From Adenophora triphylla var. japonica (Eukaryota > Streptophyta > Magnoliopsida > Asterales > Campanulaceae), in the NCBI GenBank assembly GCA_022495995.1, contig JAFEMH010005399.1, positions 1 to 64,000 of the forward strand: DNA of 64,000 nt, written 5' to 3'. This document shows, piece by piece, positions 45,572-56,500 of this stretch. Numbering within the stretch: the stretch's first letter is position 1; every line of letters starts with the position of its first letter. The position numbers and the translations under genes are program-made. Under the pieces are notes generated by a model that worked only from the letters and a program-made list of their open reading frames with translations, had not been told where the DNA came from and made no database searches.

Positions 45572-45943
45572 TGTGAAGAAGCTACTGATCAAGTGGGCGA
45601 CCGCCCAGGCAAGGTGGGCGACCGCCCAGCCCCAATTCTCAAAAATGTTGAAACTGCTGTACAAGTGGGCGACCGCCCAGGCAAGGTGGGCGACCGCCCA
45701 GCCCCAATTCTCAAAAACGTTGAAATTTCTGTTCAAGTGGGCTACCACCCAGGTCAAGTGGGCGACCGCCCAGCTCCGTAATTCTGACAGGATTTAGCTT
45801 TCCTAATTCAAATAAACATTGTTTTAGGCATAGATATTTTATTTTTGGTAGGACTCTTTTCCTTATTGATTGTATCCTATATATTGAGAAGTTCATCAAT
45901 GAAAAACACAAGTTTTGAAAAAACCCTAAATTGATTTCCTACA
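45572..45943 (+). repeat. 5' LTR of copia element
   Basis: TGTGAAGAAGC to TTTCCTACA, 372 bases. The first 200 bases carry five copies of GGGCGACCGCCC and one diverged copy (gggctaccaccc at 45739), each pair separated by 19 bases. A candidate TATA is weak (tatatattgaga near 45881). Confidence 0.95.
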
Positions 45944-45979
45944 TGGTATCAAAGCGGCATCATACACAAGTCTAAATCT

Positions 45980-47125
45980 ATGGCGGGGAACGATGCTGTC
46001 ATCGATAATCCTCCCAAAATCAAATATAATTCTCCCTTTTACCTAAGTCCTCAGGATAGGCCAGAAAATTTTATTACTCCTCCCGCTGCTTCATCTTCAT
46101 CGTTCACAGCTGAGCGATGGCGGGCTTTGGCAAGCCTCATCGGTAATTCTCAAATCTCAAATAATCACCTCCATGGTAAGTTTGATGCGATTTCATGGAT
46201 TATTGATACAGGTGCTTCAAACCATGTGACTGGAAACGCCTCGTGTCTCCTTAATTCTCGAACTATACCGACATGTCCAGTCGGTTTACCTAATGGGTCT
46301 TCTGTGTTAGCTCATACAGAGGGATCCATTCGTCTGACGGACACCATTACCCTCTCTCAAGTTCTATTTGTTCCAAACTTAAGCTGCAACTTAATTTCAG
46401 TTTCTCAACTCTCCGACGATATTCACTGCACTGTCCAATTTAACTCCTCTGTGTGTGCTATACAAGACCTGTCAAGGAACCTGATTGGAGTAGGTGTTAG
46501 GCGGGATGGACTCTACTACCTTCGCGGCACATCTTTAGCATTTAGTGTTTCCGTTGCCGGATCGCCTTCTTTGTTGGAGCTGTGGCACAATCGCTTGGGG
46601 CACCCCTCCGAGAATGTGGTAAAGCTTCTTCCCGCAGTTAGCCGAAATTCTGGCAGTTTACCTAAACCTTGTGATACTTGTTTTCGGACTAAACAGTCTA
46701 GAGATAGTTTTCCTGTTAGCGATCATAAGACCACTAGAATCTTTGAGAAGGTTCATTGTGATTTATGGGGTGCATACACTCATTCTTCTTCCTGTGGTGC
46801 ACGATATTTTTTAACTTTGGTTGATGAGTTTTCCCGAGCTGTCTGGGTCTATTTATTGGTTGATAAAATAGAAGTTTTTCGTATGTTTATGGCTTTTATT
46901 GCCATGGTAGAACGTCAATTTTCTCAGAAAATTAATGTCGTCCAATCGGATAATGGTACCGAATTTAATTGCATGCTTAACTATTTCTTTTCCTCTGGCA
47001 TTACTTTCCAAACATATTGTGTTGGTACCCCACAACAAAATGGTAGAGTTGAGCGAAAGCATCGTCATATTCTGAATGTTGCTAGAGCGCTTCGATTTCA
47101 GGCTCATTTGCCTATTTTCTTTTGA
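45980..47125 (+). pseudogene. Copia gag start fused to protease and integrase
   Basis: The frame opens MAGNDAVIDNPPKIKY, a gag-like N-terminus ending around residue 33, then jumps to the linker (FTAERWRALASLIGNSQ) right before protease WIIDTGASNHVTG (about residues 72-84). The whole gag core and zinc knuckle are missing. The pre-integrase domain follows (LWHNRLGHPSENVVKLLP with CDTCFRTKQ), then the integrase core with catalytic Asp in VHCDLWG, Asp in QSDNGTEF and Glu in RVERKHR. A stop at 47123-47125 replaces what should be Trp (FFW|GEA). Integrase would insert the cDNA; here it is cut after the catalytic core. Confidence 0.9.
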
Positions 47126-47570
47126 GGTGAAGCAGTTCTCACTGCTGTTCATTTAATTAACCGGACTCCTACACCCCTCTTAGGTAATAAGACTCCTTAT
47201 GAGATTTTGTTCGGAAATTGCCTTTCTTTGACTCTCTCCGTATCTTTAGTTATTTGTGTTATGCCCATAATCAGAAGGCCAAGGGAGATAAATTTATCAG
47301 TCGTAGCCGAAAATGTATCTTTGTGGGCTATCATCTAGGAAAAAAGGGAGTGGAAGATGTTTGATCTAGAGACAAAGAAATTTTTTGTCTCCCGGGATGT
47401 GAAGTTCTTTGAGACCATCTTTCCTTACAGTGATTTATCAACAGTGCCTCATACCCCAGATTTAGTGGAGACTCTTAACCAAGAGGCTGATTTTGCCTTT
47501 ATTGATTATCCGGATATGGAAGATATTGTTTCTGAACCTTTGACAGCTGACTCGCGGATGTACTGAACCT
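47126..47570 (+). pseudogene. Copia integrase C-terminal part, frameshifted
   Basis: AVHLINRTPTPLLGNKTPYE follows in the same phase as the preceding frame; frameshifts near 47215 and 47270 lead to CIFVGYHLGKKG-like text and to DLETKKFFVSRDVKFFE (47361-47411). It ends at 47565. These are the usual integrase C-terminal motifs of Ty1/copia. Confidence 0.8.
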
Positions 47571-47624
47571 CGTTATCGCAAAGATTCTGCAGATATTGTC
47601 TCTACGGAGGTCTCATCCTCTTCT

Positions 47625-49595
47625 ATGACAGAATCCTCTCAATTTGAGAAAGAGGCTTTAGGGAGGGGCATGCGTACGAAAGTTCCCTCCATTCTTCTTC
47701 GGGACTACATTGCTGCTACTGTCACTCCTACTAGTCCATCCCCCAAACACCATACTCCAGTCGGCTCCTCAGGTACTCCTTATCTTATAGCTCACTATAT
47801 AAATTGTGACAGTTTTTTTGTGAAATATCGTAACTTCCTTGCAGCTATTACCTTGGCTAAAGAGCCTAGGACTTTTCGTGAGGCAATGTCACAAGATGGG
47901 TGGAAGGAATCTACGCAGGCTGAAATTCGTGCCTTGGAAGATAATGGCACATGGACTATGGTTCCTCTACCTCATGGTAAGCGTGCTCTGGGTAGCCAGT
48001 GGGTTTATTTGATTAAATATAAGTCTGATGGTACTGTTGAACGGCTTAAATCTCGATTGGTGGTTCTTGGTAATCATCAGAAAGAAGGGATTAATTACAC
48101 GAAAACCTTTGCTCCGGTGGCCAAAATGGTCACCGTTAGTGCCTTTCTTGCCATTGCTGCCTCAAAGAATTGGGAACTGCATCAAATGGATGTTCATAAC
48201 GCCTTCTTGCATGGTGATCTTCAGGAAGAGCTCTACATGAAACCTCCTCCGGGCTTTCATTCCAATCAACCCAATATGGTTTGTCGCCTTCACAAATCTC
48301 TTTATGGCCTGAAACAGGCCACGCATTGTTGGTTCGCTAAGCTGGTGGCTTCCTTGAAGCACTATGGATTCTTGCAGTCTTATTCTGATTATTCCCTGTT
48401 CACGTTCACAAAAGGTACGATTCATATGAATATACTTGTGTATGTTGACGATCTTATTATAGCTGGAAACGATTCCGCTGCCCTACAGTCTTTCAAAAAG
48501 TATCTGAGTGAATGTTTTAAGATGAAGGACCTTGGCTCCTTGAAGTATTTCTTGGGCATTGAAGTTGCTCGTAGCTCCTCTGGTCTGTTTATGTGCCAAC
48601 GCAAGTATATTTTGGACATTATATCCGAAGTTGGTCTATTGGGTGCAAAGCCGTCCAGCTTTCCTATTGAACCGAATCATAAACTTGGTCTTGCCACTGG
48701 TGATCTTCTGGATGATCCAAAACGTTATAGACGATTGGTTGGTCATCTCATTTACTTAGCAGTCACCCGTCCAGATTTGGCATATTCGGTTCATATTCTG
48801 TCGCAGTTTATGAAGGAACCTCGAAAGGATCATTGGGATGCGGCATTGCGAGTTGTTCGTTATCTCAAAAGCACCCCTGGTCAGGGTATTCTCCTTCGTG
48901 CTGATAGTGAGCTCACGCTACAAGGATGGTGTGATTCGGATTGGGCTGCTTGCCCTATTACTCGACGTTCTCTTTCTGGATGGCTCGTGTTTCTTGGTCA
49001 TTCCCCTATATCTTGGAAGACGAAGAAACAAACCACTGTGTCTAGTTCGTCTGCCGATGCCGAATACCGCTCTATGGCGGCCCTTACTTGTGAATTGAAA
49101 TGGTTGAAAGGCTTACTGCTGAGCCTTAGTGTTCATCACCCCAAGGCAATTAATATCTTTTGCGATAGCCAGCCGGCTCTAGACATCGCTAAGAACCCCA
49201 TATTTCATGAACGAACAAAGCACATCGAGATAGATTGCCACTTTGTTCGTGATGCCATTTCGGATGGCCTTATCTCTCCTTCCTATGTTCCTACCAAAAC
49301 GCAGTTGGCGGATATTTTTACTAAAGCGCTTGGAAAGCAGCAACAGTTTGATTTGCCTGTTGGCAAGTTGGGCATTCTTAATCCCCATGCTCAACTTGAG
49401 GGAGGGTGTGAAGAAGCTACTGATCAAGTGGGCGACCGCCCAGGTAAGGTGGGCGATCGCCCAGCCCCAATTCTCAAAAACATTGAAACTGCTGTACAAG
49501 TGGGCGACCGCCCAGGCAAGGTGGGCGACCGCCCAGCCCCAATTCTCAAAAACGTTGAAACTTCTGTTCAAGTGGGCGACCGCCCAGTTCCGTAA
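47625..49595 (+). CDS. Copia reverse transcriptase and RNase H, open frame of 656 codons
   Basis: One uninterrupted frame. RT: GTWTMVPLPHGKRALGSQWV (about residue 110), KTFAPVAKM, HQMDVHNAFLHGDLQEELYM, KSLYGLKQA, and the catalytic YVDD (48441-48452). RNase H: CDSDWAACPITRRSLSGWLV, SSSSADAEYRSMA, CDSQPALDIAKNP, HIEIDCHFVRD and LADIFTKAL. The reading frame does not stop at the PPT but runs 63 codons into the 3' LTR, where the GGGCGACCGCCC motif is translated as repeated VGDRPGKVGDRPAPILKN. The start is not a true start; in the intact element this would be part of one polyprotein. Confidence 0.9.
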   Translation: MTESSQFEKEALGRGMRTKVPSILLRDYIAATVTPTSPSPKHHTPVGSSGTPYLIAHYINCDSFFVKYRNFLAAITLAKEPRTFREAMSQDGWKESTQAEIRALEDNGTWTMVPLPHGKRALGSQWVYLIKYKSDGTVERLKSRLVVLGNHQKEGINYTKTFAPVAKMVTVSAFLAIAASKNWELHQMDVHNAFLHGDLQEELYMKPPPGFHSNQPNMVCRLHKSLYGLKQATHCWFAKLVASLKHYGFLQSYSDYSLFTFTKGTIHMNILVYVDDLIIAGNDSAALQSFKKYLSECFKMKDLGSLKYFLGIEVARSSSGLFMCQRKYILDIISEVGLLGAKPSSFPIEPNHKLGLATGDLLDDPKRYRRLVGHLIYLAVTRPDLAYSVHILSQFMKEPRKDHWDAALRVVRYLKSTPGQGILLRADSELTLQGWCDSDWAACPITRRSLSGWLVFLGHSPISWKTKKQTTVSSSSADAEYRSMAALTCELKWLKGLLLSLSVHHPKAINIFCDSQPALDIAKNPIFHERTKHIEIDCHFVRDAISDGLISPSYVPTKTQLADIFTKALGKQQQFDLPVGKLGILNPHAQLEGGCEEATDQVGDRPGKVGDRPAPILKNIETAVQVGDRPGKVGDRPAPILKNVETSVQVGDRPVP

Positions 49596-49757
49596 TTCTG
49601 ACGGGATTTAGCTTTCCTAATTCAAATAAACATTGTTTTAGGCTTAGATATTTTATTTTTGGTAGGACTCTTTTCCTTATTGATTGTATCCTATATATTG
49701 AGAAGTTCATCAATGAAAAACACAAGTTTTGGGAAAACCCTAAATTGATTTCCTACA
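49407..49757 (+). repeat. 3' LTR of copia element
   Basis: 351 bases; same ends as the 5' copy. Five copies of the motif (one is gggcgatcgccc); the 21-base unit containing the sixth copy is missing. Poly-A signal-like 'aataaac' near 49625. Confidence 0.95.
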
Positions 49758-49762
49758 CATTA

Positions 49763-50935
49763 TGATCCAAAAAAATATAGGCATTTGACTTCTTACCGTG
49801 TAAAACATCATGTAAAGAGCCCATCGTTGCATACTAATATACCAAGATCAAGTCGAGCAGCTCGACAAAATGCTCGCTCTTAAATCTTAAAACAACAGAT
49901 AGCTGCATGATATCCACGAAAGAAAGAACATTATTGAAAGCATATATCAAAATATATTCGTATACATATCATGTTGTCACTATTGTGGAGGGCTACCATG
50001 AAATTCAGCTAAATACTACAGGAAAAAAAATCAGTAAACAATCACTAAAAAGGTCGGTGATTTTGGGATTTTTTTTTTCTGTATATTTGAAATTTGGATT
50101 GGTATAATTTGCAATTTGAAACTGCAAAAGGTGTGAAACTATTAGTTCCAAATCTAAACTTCGTTTCAAGAAAAATAAAAGGTTGATTTAGAGTTGTATA
50201 GCAACAAAAAAAAAAAAAAGGTTTTTGATTAGGTTGACACTCATTATCTAAAGACGATTGTCTCAGACTAAGAAACTTAAGATCTAGTGAAACTTACTTC
50301 CAGTAAGTTAAATACACCACATGGCAAGAAGTTCCATCTCTCAAGAGACACATAAAAGGAAACATGAGTCCATTTTTCAATGGTACCCAAACATTATCGG
50401 GAGTGGTAACTGAACATTATGAGATGGCAAATGATGTAAGTCAGGCTTTCTTTAAGCTGTTATAAATGTGTAACATTAGGAAAAGAAATACAAAGAGAGG
50501 AAAAAAACCCCAAGAAACTGAATACTTTTTATCCAACATCCCTTTCACCATCAATCGAACTGATTTGCTTTAACTGCTGGGTAGTGGAAGGGATTGGGAA
50601 AGCAGTTTTTCATAGACAATTAAAGACAGTTTTTCTAAATTCAATCACAATCACTCTTTGTCTTTTCTGAAATTAAATCCTGGCCACTCTTTGTGTGGTG
50701 GTTATTCTCCACCTCTATTGTAATATAGATATAAAACAAGGGTTAGCATTAGTATTATCTATTATAACTTTATAAGTCTTGTAAATGATCAATCGATTAA
50801 TATTACTTAACATAGAAATTTATGGTTAATATTTGTGTTTTAATGGTTCGTCAGATGATTTGGTCTGGTGATTTAATCTAGTGGTATGATCTTGTGATCT
50901 CAAACCACGATTCGGCTTAATTCAGGTCAATATGA
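49763..50935. other. Intergenic DNA, no gene recognised
   Basis: AT-rich. The plus frame at 49907-50107 (66 codons) has no recognisable product and a low-complexity end. Nothing else supported. Confidence 0.45.
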
Positions 50936-51708
50936 TTTTGTCTATAGGGGTCAAACTAGACATGTCCAAATAGAATCGGGAATCGACAGAACCGGCGGGT
51001 AGAACCGGAACCGGGAACCGAACGTAACCGGGAATCGGATTGAAACGGTTCGAATACGAATCCACCATATTGGGAACCGAGGAACCGGAATCGGGAATCG
51101 GAACCGATTGATCAAGGTAAGTTAAATGTAATATTTAGCATTTATTTAGTATTTGTACTTGTAGTGTAGTGTTGTTTTATTTAAATTAGACTAGAATTTA
51201 GATAAATGTTGTAATATAGACTATAGAGGTATAGGCTCCTTTTGTCTACCCTTGAATTATAAAAGGAAAAGACTTGGTTGTCCCCCTCATTGTAATATTT
51301 TCAATTATATTAATAAAATTATAAGAATGCCGCCCCTTTTTTTTCCTAAAAATATTGTTAGAATTTTTATTCTATCTTTAATAATATACTAACCAAATTT
51401 TGTCCACTTCTCATTCTTTCCAAAAACATACTTCCTAAGTGAAAAAAAAAACAACAGATTAGTTAGCGTCTTTACTGTCTTAAGAGGTTTGGATTTTTTT
51501 TTTTTTTTTAAAAAGGTTAGATGGTGATGGAACCGTTGGAACCGAAATCGACGGATAGAATCGGGAACCGAAAATCGAATTAATATGGTTCGAATACGTT
51601 TCCGACTATTAGAAAACCGGGAATCAACGATTCCGAAATTGAAAACCGAAACCGAAACCGTTTGAACATGTCTAAACTACCTAACTTTTGTCTATAGGGG
51701 TCAAACTA
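50936..51708. mobile_element. MITE-like element with ACCGGAACCG subterminal repeats
   Basis: Inverted ends AGACATGTCCAAA (50958-50970) and TTTGAACATGTCT (51661-51673), flanked by AAACT on both sides (50953-50957, 51674-51678). Both subterminal regions are packed with 'accgggaaccg/ggaatcgg' motifs. Such motif-rich ends recall hAT-derived elements, but the duplication seen is 5 and not 8 bases. A second, exact 23-bp direct repeat (ttttgtctataggggtcaaa then cta) lies at 50936-50958 and 51686-51708. Confidence 0.6.
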
Positions 51709-51782
51709 CAAAACAAAACAACAAGTGTATTAATTTTTGAGACTAAACCGAATCACTTATTCTTAAAAACTGAATTAGACTA

Positions 51783-52624
51783 TACTCTCCTCATCCCATT
51801 ATAAAAGGTACAAAAGTTTCATTTTGGACTTGTTTGGTAAACTCAAAATTAAGCTCTATGATAAATTAGAGCTGAAACCATTAAGTTGATAAATTATAAG
51901 AGTTTAAGTTTGTTTTATAATGACAAGTCATTTATATCTTAATTTAATTAAAATTTCAACTAAAACTCAAAAAAATTGTTTAAATTATTTTCTTCTCACT
52001 TATATTTGTTTTTCATATTTTCTAAAATAAATAATTTTATTTCTTAAAAATAACAAATATAATATTTCAATAACTTGAAAATTATAAAATAAATAAATTA
52101 TCATTTATAAAGAAGTATTTCAATAAAAAAAGTTTTAGGTATAACAAAAATAAATCAAATATTTTTATGGATGGATTCGAATTCATTCCCTTTTTTTCTT
52201 CACATTTTCCCTCTTACATTGTTAAAAGCTATTTTTAAAACTCTCGTACTCAGCTTAAAATTAATATCTATTTTTAATACATTCTTAATTTTTAAGTAAT
52301 TTGATATTTCTTTATCAAACAAGCTTAATTTCCTAATCTCTTAAAAGGATTAGAATTAAGAGATTAATTTGGTCACCAAACACATTCTTTGACGTCCCAT
52401 TACAAAAAGCACAATAAAAAAAAATGAAAGTTTCTTATTTATTTATTTATTTATTTATATGACCCATTTGTCATACGCACATCATTTATTTACTTACTAT
52501 TTACTATCTCACTTTCTCTCTCCTATTTCACTTTTTTACACTCAACACACTTACTCCACTATCATTTTTCTTATTTTTTATGCAAATTTCATTTTGTTTA
52601 TTTTATAATGAGACAGAAGAAGTA
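51783..52624. mobile_element. Stowaway-like MITE interrupted by a second MITE
   Basis: Outer ends TACTCTCCTCATCCCATTAT and TATAATGAGACAGAAGAAGTA-like. A second inverted-end sequence, about 51828-52387 (ACTTGTTTGGTAAAC to GTCACCAAACACATTC), separates 'aaaagtttcatttt' from its continuation. The right-hand part restarts with 'gtcccattacaaaaagcac', a diverged repeat of the left start, so part of the outer MITE may be duplicated at the insertion. Confidence 0.5.
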
Positions 52625-52862
52625 TAATTTAATTTAATTTGATTTAAACCATGATTTAAACGAAATACTTACACGTCCACTTAAAAAATAAAATATACTC
52701 CTATGTTTCATTATCAAACGTAATAGTAATCATAATCAATATTAAATTTTAATATCACTATAATTAATTTAACACGTTTTTTAAAATTCAGCAACAAGTT
52801 AATAATTTCAGTTTTTTCTTTATGGGCAAAATGATCTCTTGCTATACGTACCCAAAATTATA

Positions 52863-53329
52863 TACTCTCTCCGTCCCATTTAAAAAGACATAAAATTTCA
52901 TTTTAGTTGTCTCATTAATTTTAAAAGACAAACTTTCAAAATAGAAAATTTAATATTTCTTTATTAATAAGACTCACTAATTATAATTACAATAAATATT
53001 CACTTATTATTACCTATCTCATATTCTCTCTCCTATCCCATATTCTCTCTCATACCTAACTTTTCATACTCAAAATACTTATTTCACTATATATTCTTCT
53101 TAATTTTTTAATTTTTGTGTAATATAAATTTATAGTATAAATCACACCTCCACTACCTACAGTACTATGAACAGTTTCATCTGTCGAATTTTCCATTTTG
53201 CCCTCACTAAGTTGTCCCTTTCCCATTTTGCTCTTTAATTTTTTTTTTTAAATTACAAAAAAAAAAGTGTCCTCGAACACGGGCTTTTACTACTAGTTTT
53301 GTTTATTTTCGAATGAGATAGAGGGAGTA
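52863..53329. mobile_element. Stowaway-like MITE upstream of the pyruvate kinase gene
   Basis: TACTCTCTCCGTCCCATTTA at the left and GAATGAGATAGAGGGAGTA at the right, TA borders. It ends 235 bases before the pyruvate kinase start codon, so it could supply promoter sequence; that is inference only. Confidence 0.65.
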
Positions 53330-53564
53330 TTTAAATTATTTTTTCTACTAAAAATATACTCGTATCATGCCAGGTGGGTTTAATTAAGTAGAACCAACAA
53401 GCATATTCCTTCTTTCGGCCAAACCTCTCTTTCTCATATTCTTCTTCTTCTACGTTTACCTTTCCCCTTCACCACGATTCAATTCACTCTGATCGATTCT
53501 CTCTCTCTACGGTTAGCTTCCATTGATTTGTATTTGTGAATCAGTTGAAGAAAAATCAGTAATC
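53330..53564 (+). promoter_or_regulatory. Proximal promoter and 5' leader of pyruvate kinase
   Basis: A CT-rich leader ('ttctttcggccaaacctctc', 'tcttcttcttctacg', 'tctctctctctacgg') precedes the ATG. The ATG context is 'cagtaatcatgcat'. No strong TATA box; pyrimidine-rich leaders are common in plant housekeeping genes. Confidence 0.5.
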
Positions 53565-56500
53565 ATGCATTCGAATCACTTGCTTCTTGAAGAGCCTATC
53601 AGGATGGCTTCCATCCTCGAGCCTTCTAAAGCTGTAAGCTCTCTCGATTATGATCTTGTATATTTTATGTGTGTGTGTTTGTGTCTGTTTTGATTTGATT
53701 TCGCGAGATTTTGATTTGTGTGCAGAATTTTTTCCCGGCAATGACCAAAATTGTGGGGACCTTGGGACCTAGGTCTCGATCTGTTGAAGTGATTTCTGGT
53801 TGCCTCAAAGCCGGCATGTCTGGTACGTTATTGATTCACACTCTCAATTTGGTTCCTTTGCTTATAATTTGATTTTATTATTAATTACGAGTTATTGATT
53901 TGCTTGGTTGCTTTTGGTGTGTTGCAGTGGCTAGATTTGATTTTTCATGGGGAAGCTCAGAGTATCACCAGGAGACTCTTGAAAATTTGAAGACTGCTGT
54001 CAAAAGCACCAAGAAACTATGTGCTGTATGTTATTATTGTTATTATTTTTTTTAATTTTGTGTTTCTTGTTCATTGGTTGATTTGTTCGGGTGATTTTCC
54101 TACTACTTTTATGTGTTGATATATTAGTAGGCTCGTTAATGGAGGAAATTATTTGGGATAGCTGAAGTTGTTTGCATAATAAGCTATACTTAATGATTTG
54201 ATTGTGGATTATTTTTATTATGTTAACTAAGCCAGACTCAGGCACTTACCATATCTTAGTTTATAAGCTATACTTAATGATTTGATGTCTATACTATCGC
54301 CAATACATTATAGAATCCAATTCGAGTTTAAGTTTTTTTTTTTTGTTTTTATGGGAGATGGTTTTTTATTGATTTAAATTGTAAAATTAGAACAAGGGTA
54401 TTGCTGTTTTAGTAATTTTTTTAGGAAAATACTAGTTTTATTAGCATCGAGATAAAACAAGAGAATAACACGGTAATTATTGTATTTTGTCTTTTTGCTC
54501 AGGTAATGCTAGATACAGTGGGTGCTGAGATGCAAGTCGTCAACAAGAAAGAGACGCCTATTTCGCTCACTGCTGAGGAGTCTGTTATTCTGACACCTGA
54601 CAACGGTCAGGAAGCTACCCCTGAAGTACTGCCAATCAACTTTGCTGGACTATCTAAGGTTATACTTTCACACCCTCATCTTTATACTAGTTGTTTAAAC
54701 TGTTTGCAAGGGTTCACAAGGCAAACCATTTTATGCAGGGAAATGCGATTCATAAATTTGCTCATAATTTTGAAATTATCCACTTTAGTCGTACAAGTAT
54801 CAATTTATAACATAGCGACCAGCCATGGGAGCATGCACTTATTGAGATTGCCATCTACATTCTGAACAATCAGCTGGTAAGGGAATGCTCCCTCCGTCCG
54901 GAAATAAACGTTCTCATTTCGTTTTTGGGTTGTCCCAAAATAATGCCCACTTTCTACATTTAACACATTTTTCATCCTTCTCTTCCAGTCATACCCTTAG
55001 TATTTCTTACGTATGTCTACCAACCATTTCCATGGTAAATGTTCCTTGGTGCATGTTTTCATAATTATTTTTATCTTTATCTCTTTTTTCTTCAACACAT
55101 TTTATTTCTCTCACTTTACATTGGCTGTTTGGAAATGAAAAATAATTACTGTAATAAAAAATTGAAAGTAATTACTCCGGTTTTATTGCGATGGGTGTAT
55201 TTGGAAACTAAAAATTTTATTAATCAGCATCTAACAAAAGACGGCATTTATTTTGGGACGGAGGGAGTATTTAACAAGAAATTATCAGCCTTTTGAAAAC
55301 GTAATGAGTTTTTTTCTGAAATTAAAATTGTAGGCTTTGTAGTTTCAAAGAATCATTTTTGGGGTTAAAAATAAGTTCCTACACATGTAGGGAAGTTATC
55401 TATTTGGTTGATGCGCTTTTTGATACACCAGTGAAGTCAAATACGAGTGTTAGACTGCTGATAAACGCTGATGAAAGAGCAACAGGATAAGCACTATATT
55501 GCCTTCATTTTGATCTTTGTCCAGCATTGGTGATATGCAGGCAGGCCGTTTCTTGTACAATGGATGATCATTCTGATGGAATTTTGTAGTAATTAAATTC
55601 CTTTTCCTGGCAACGCAGGCTGTGAAGAAAGGAGATACCATTTTTATAGGTCAATACCTGTTCACTGGAAGTGAAACAACTTCAGTTTGGCTAGAGGTAA
55701 GAACTAGATCGCCTAGATACTATAAAAGCATGATTTCATGTGACTTGTGCCTTACTGGAAGTACTGTTGGTGGTTGTGCAGGTTGATGCAGTAAAAGGTG
55801 AGGATGTGGTTTGCCAGATAAAAAATTCTGCAACATTGGCTGGATCATTATTCACCTTACATGCCTCCCAAGTTCGTATTGATCTGCCTACCCTCACTGT
55901 TAAAGATAAGGAGGTAATTTGGTGTTGAATACAATGGTTTGCACCTGTTTACCTTTTCATATTCATTATGTTTTTCCCTTCTATATGTGGCCTTTATGTT
56001 CTTCATCACCAGGTGGGCTCTGGTGGCATCACTCCTTCCCTTAACCCCCAAGTGCTCTTAGTTATTCATCATGTTTTCCACATGCACTCTAACAGCACCA
56101 AGGAGGTCACTGTTGCAGTAGGCATGCATATTGCATCGTAGGATATGGATTAAATAAAAGAAACCATAATTAATATCTAAACAACAACAAGAAGAAAGTC
56201 TTAGTCCCAAAATAATTTGGGGTCGGCTAACATGAATCCTCATATGTCATCGTGAAAGAAAAAAATGTAAATAAAATAAAATAAAAATAGTGGTAATAAA
56301 AGAGTAAATATATAATAGGAAAAAAAAAGCATCAACCCCCTTCACCCACATGAATTTTTGCCCTCCACTCCGGCATGTTTAACGCCATATTTTCATCAAA
56401 TAGAAGTAAACTCATCGTTTTCAGTCACCCTAATCCAAGTTTGCTTGGGTCTTCCTCTGTCCCTCGCCATTTTATCACTTCTCCACTCTTCAGGCCTCCT

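Larger units (their letters stand above)
45572..49757 (+). mobile_element. Element 4: Ty1/copia retrotransposon lacking gag
   Basis: LTRs 45572-45943 and 49407-49757, PBS TGGTATCAAAGCGG (45944, tRNA-iMet type), PPT gagggaggg (49398-49406), flanked by TATTA (45567-45571) and CATTA (49758-49762), a 5-bp target duplication with one change. The internal order is protease, integrase, RT, RNase H, which defines Ty1/copia. About 10 substitutions and one 21-bp indel separate the LTRs, so it is moderately young. Gag is missing except for the N-terminal start, so it is non-autonomous. Confidence 0.95.

Noticed and set aside
45573..45797. Frames repeating WATAQARWATAQ or VGDRPGKVGDRP in the 5' LTR
   Set aside because: These translate the GGGCGACCGCCC array. 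Only in the 3' LTR is the text continuous with a real coding frame.
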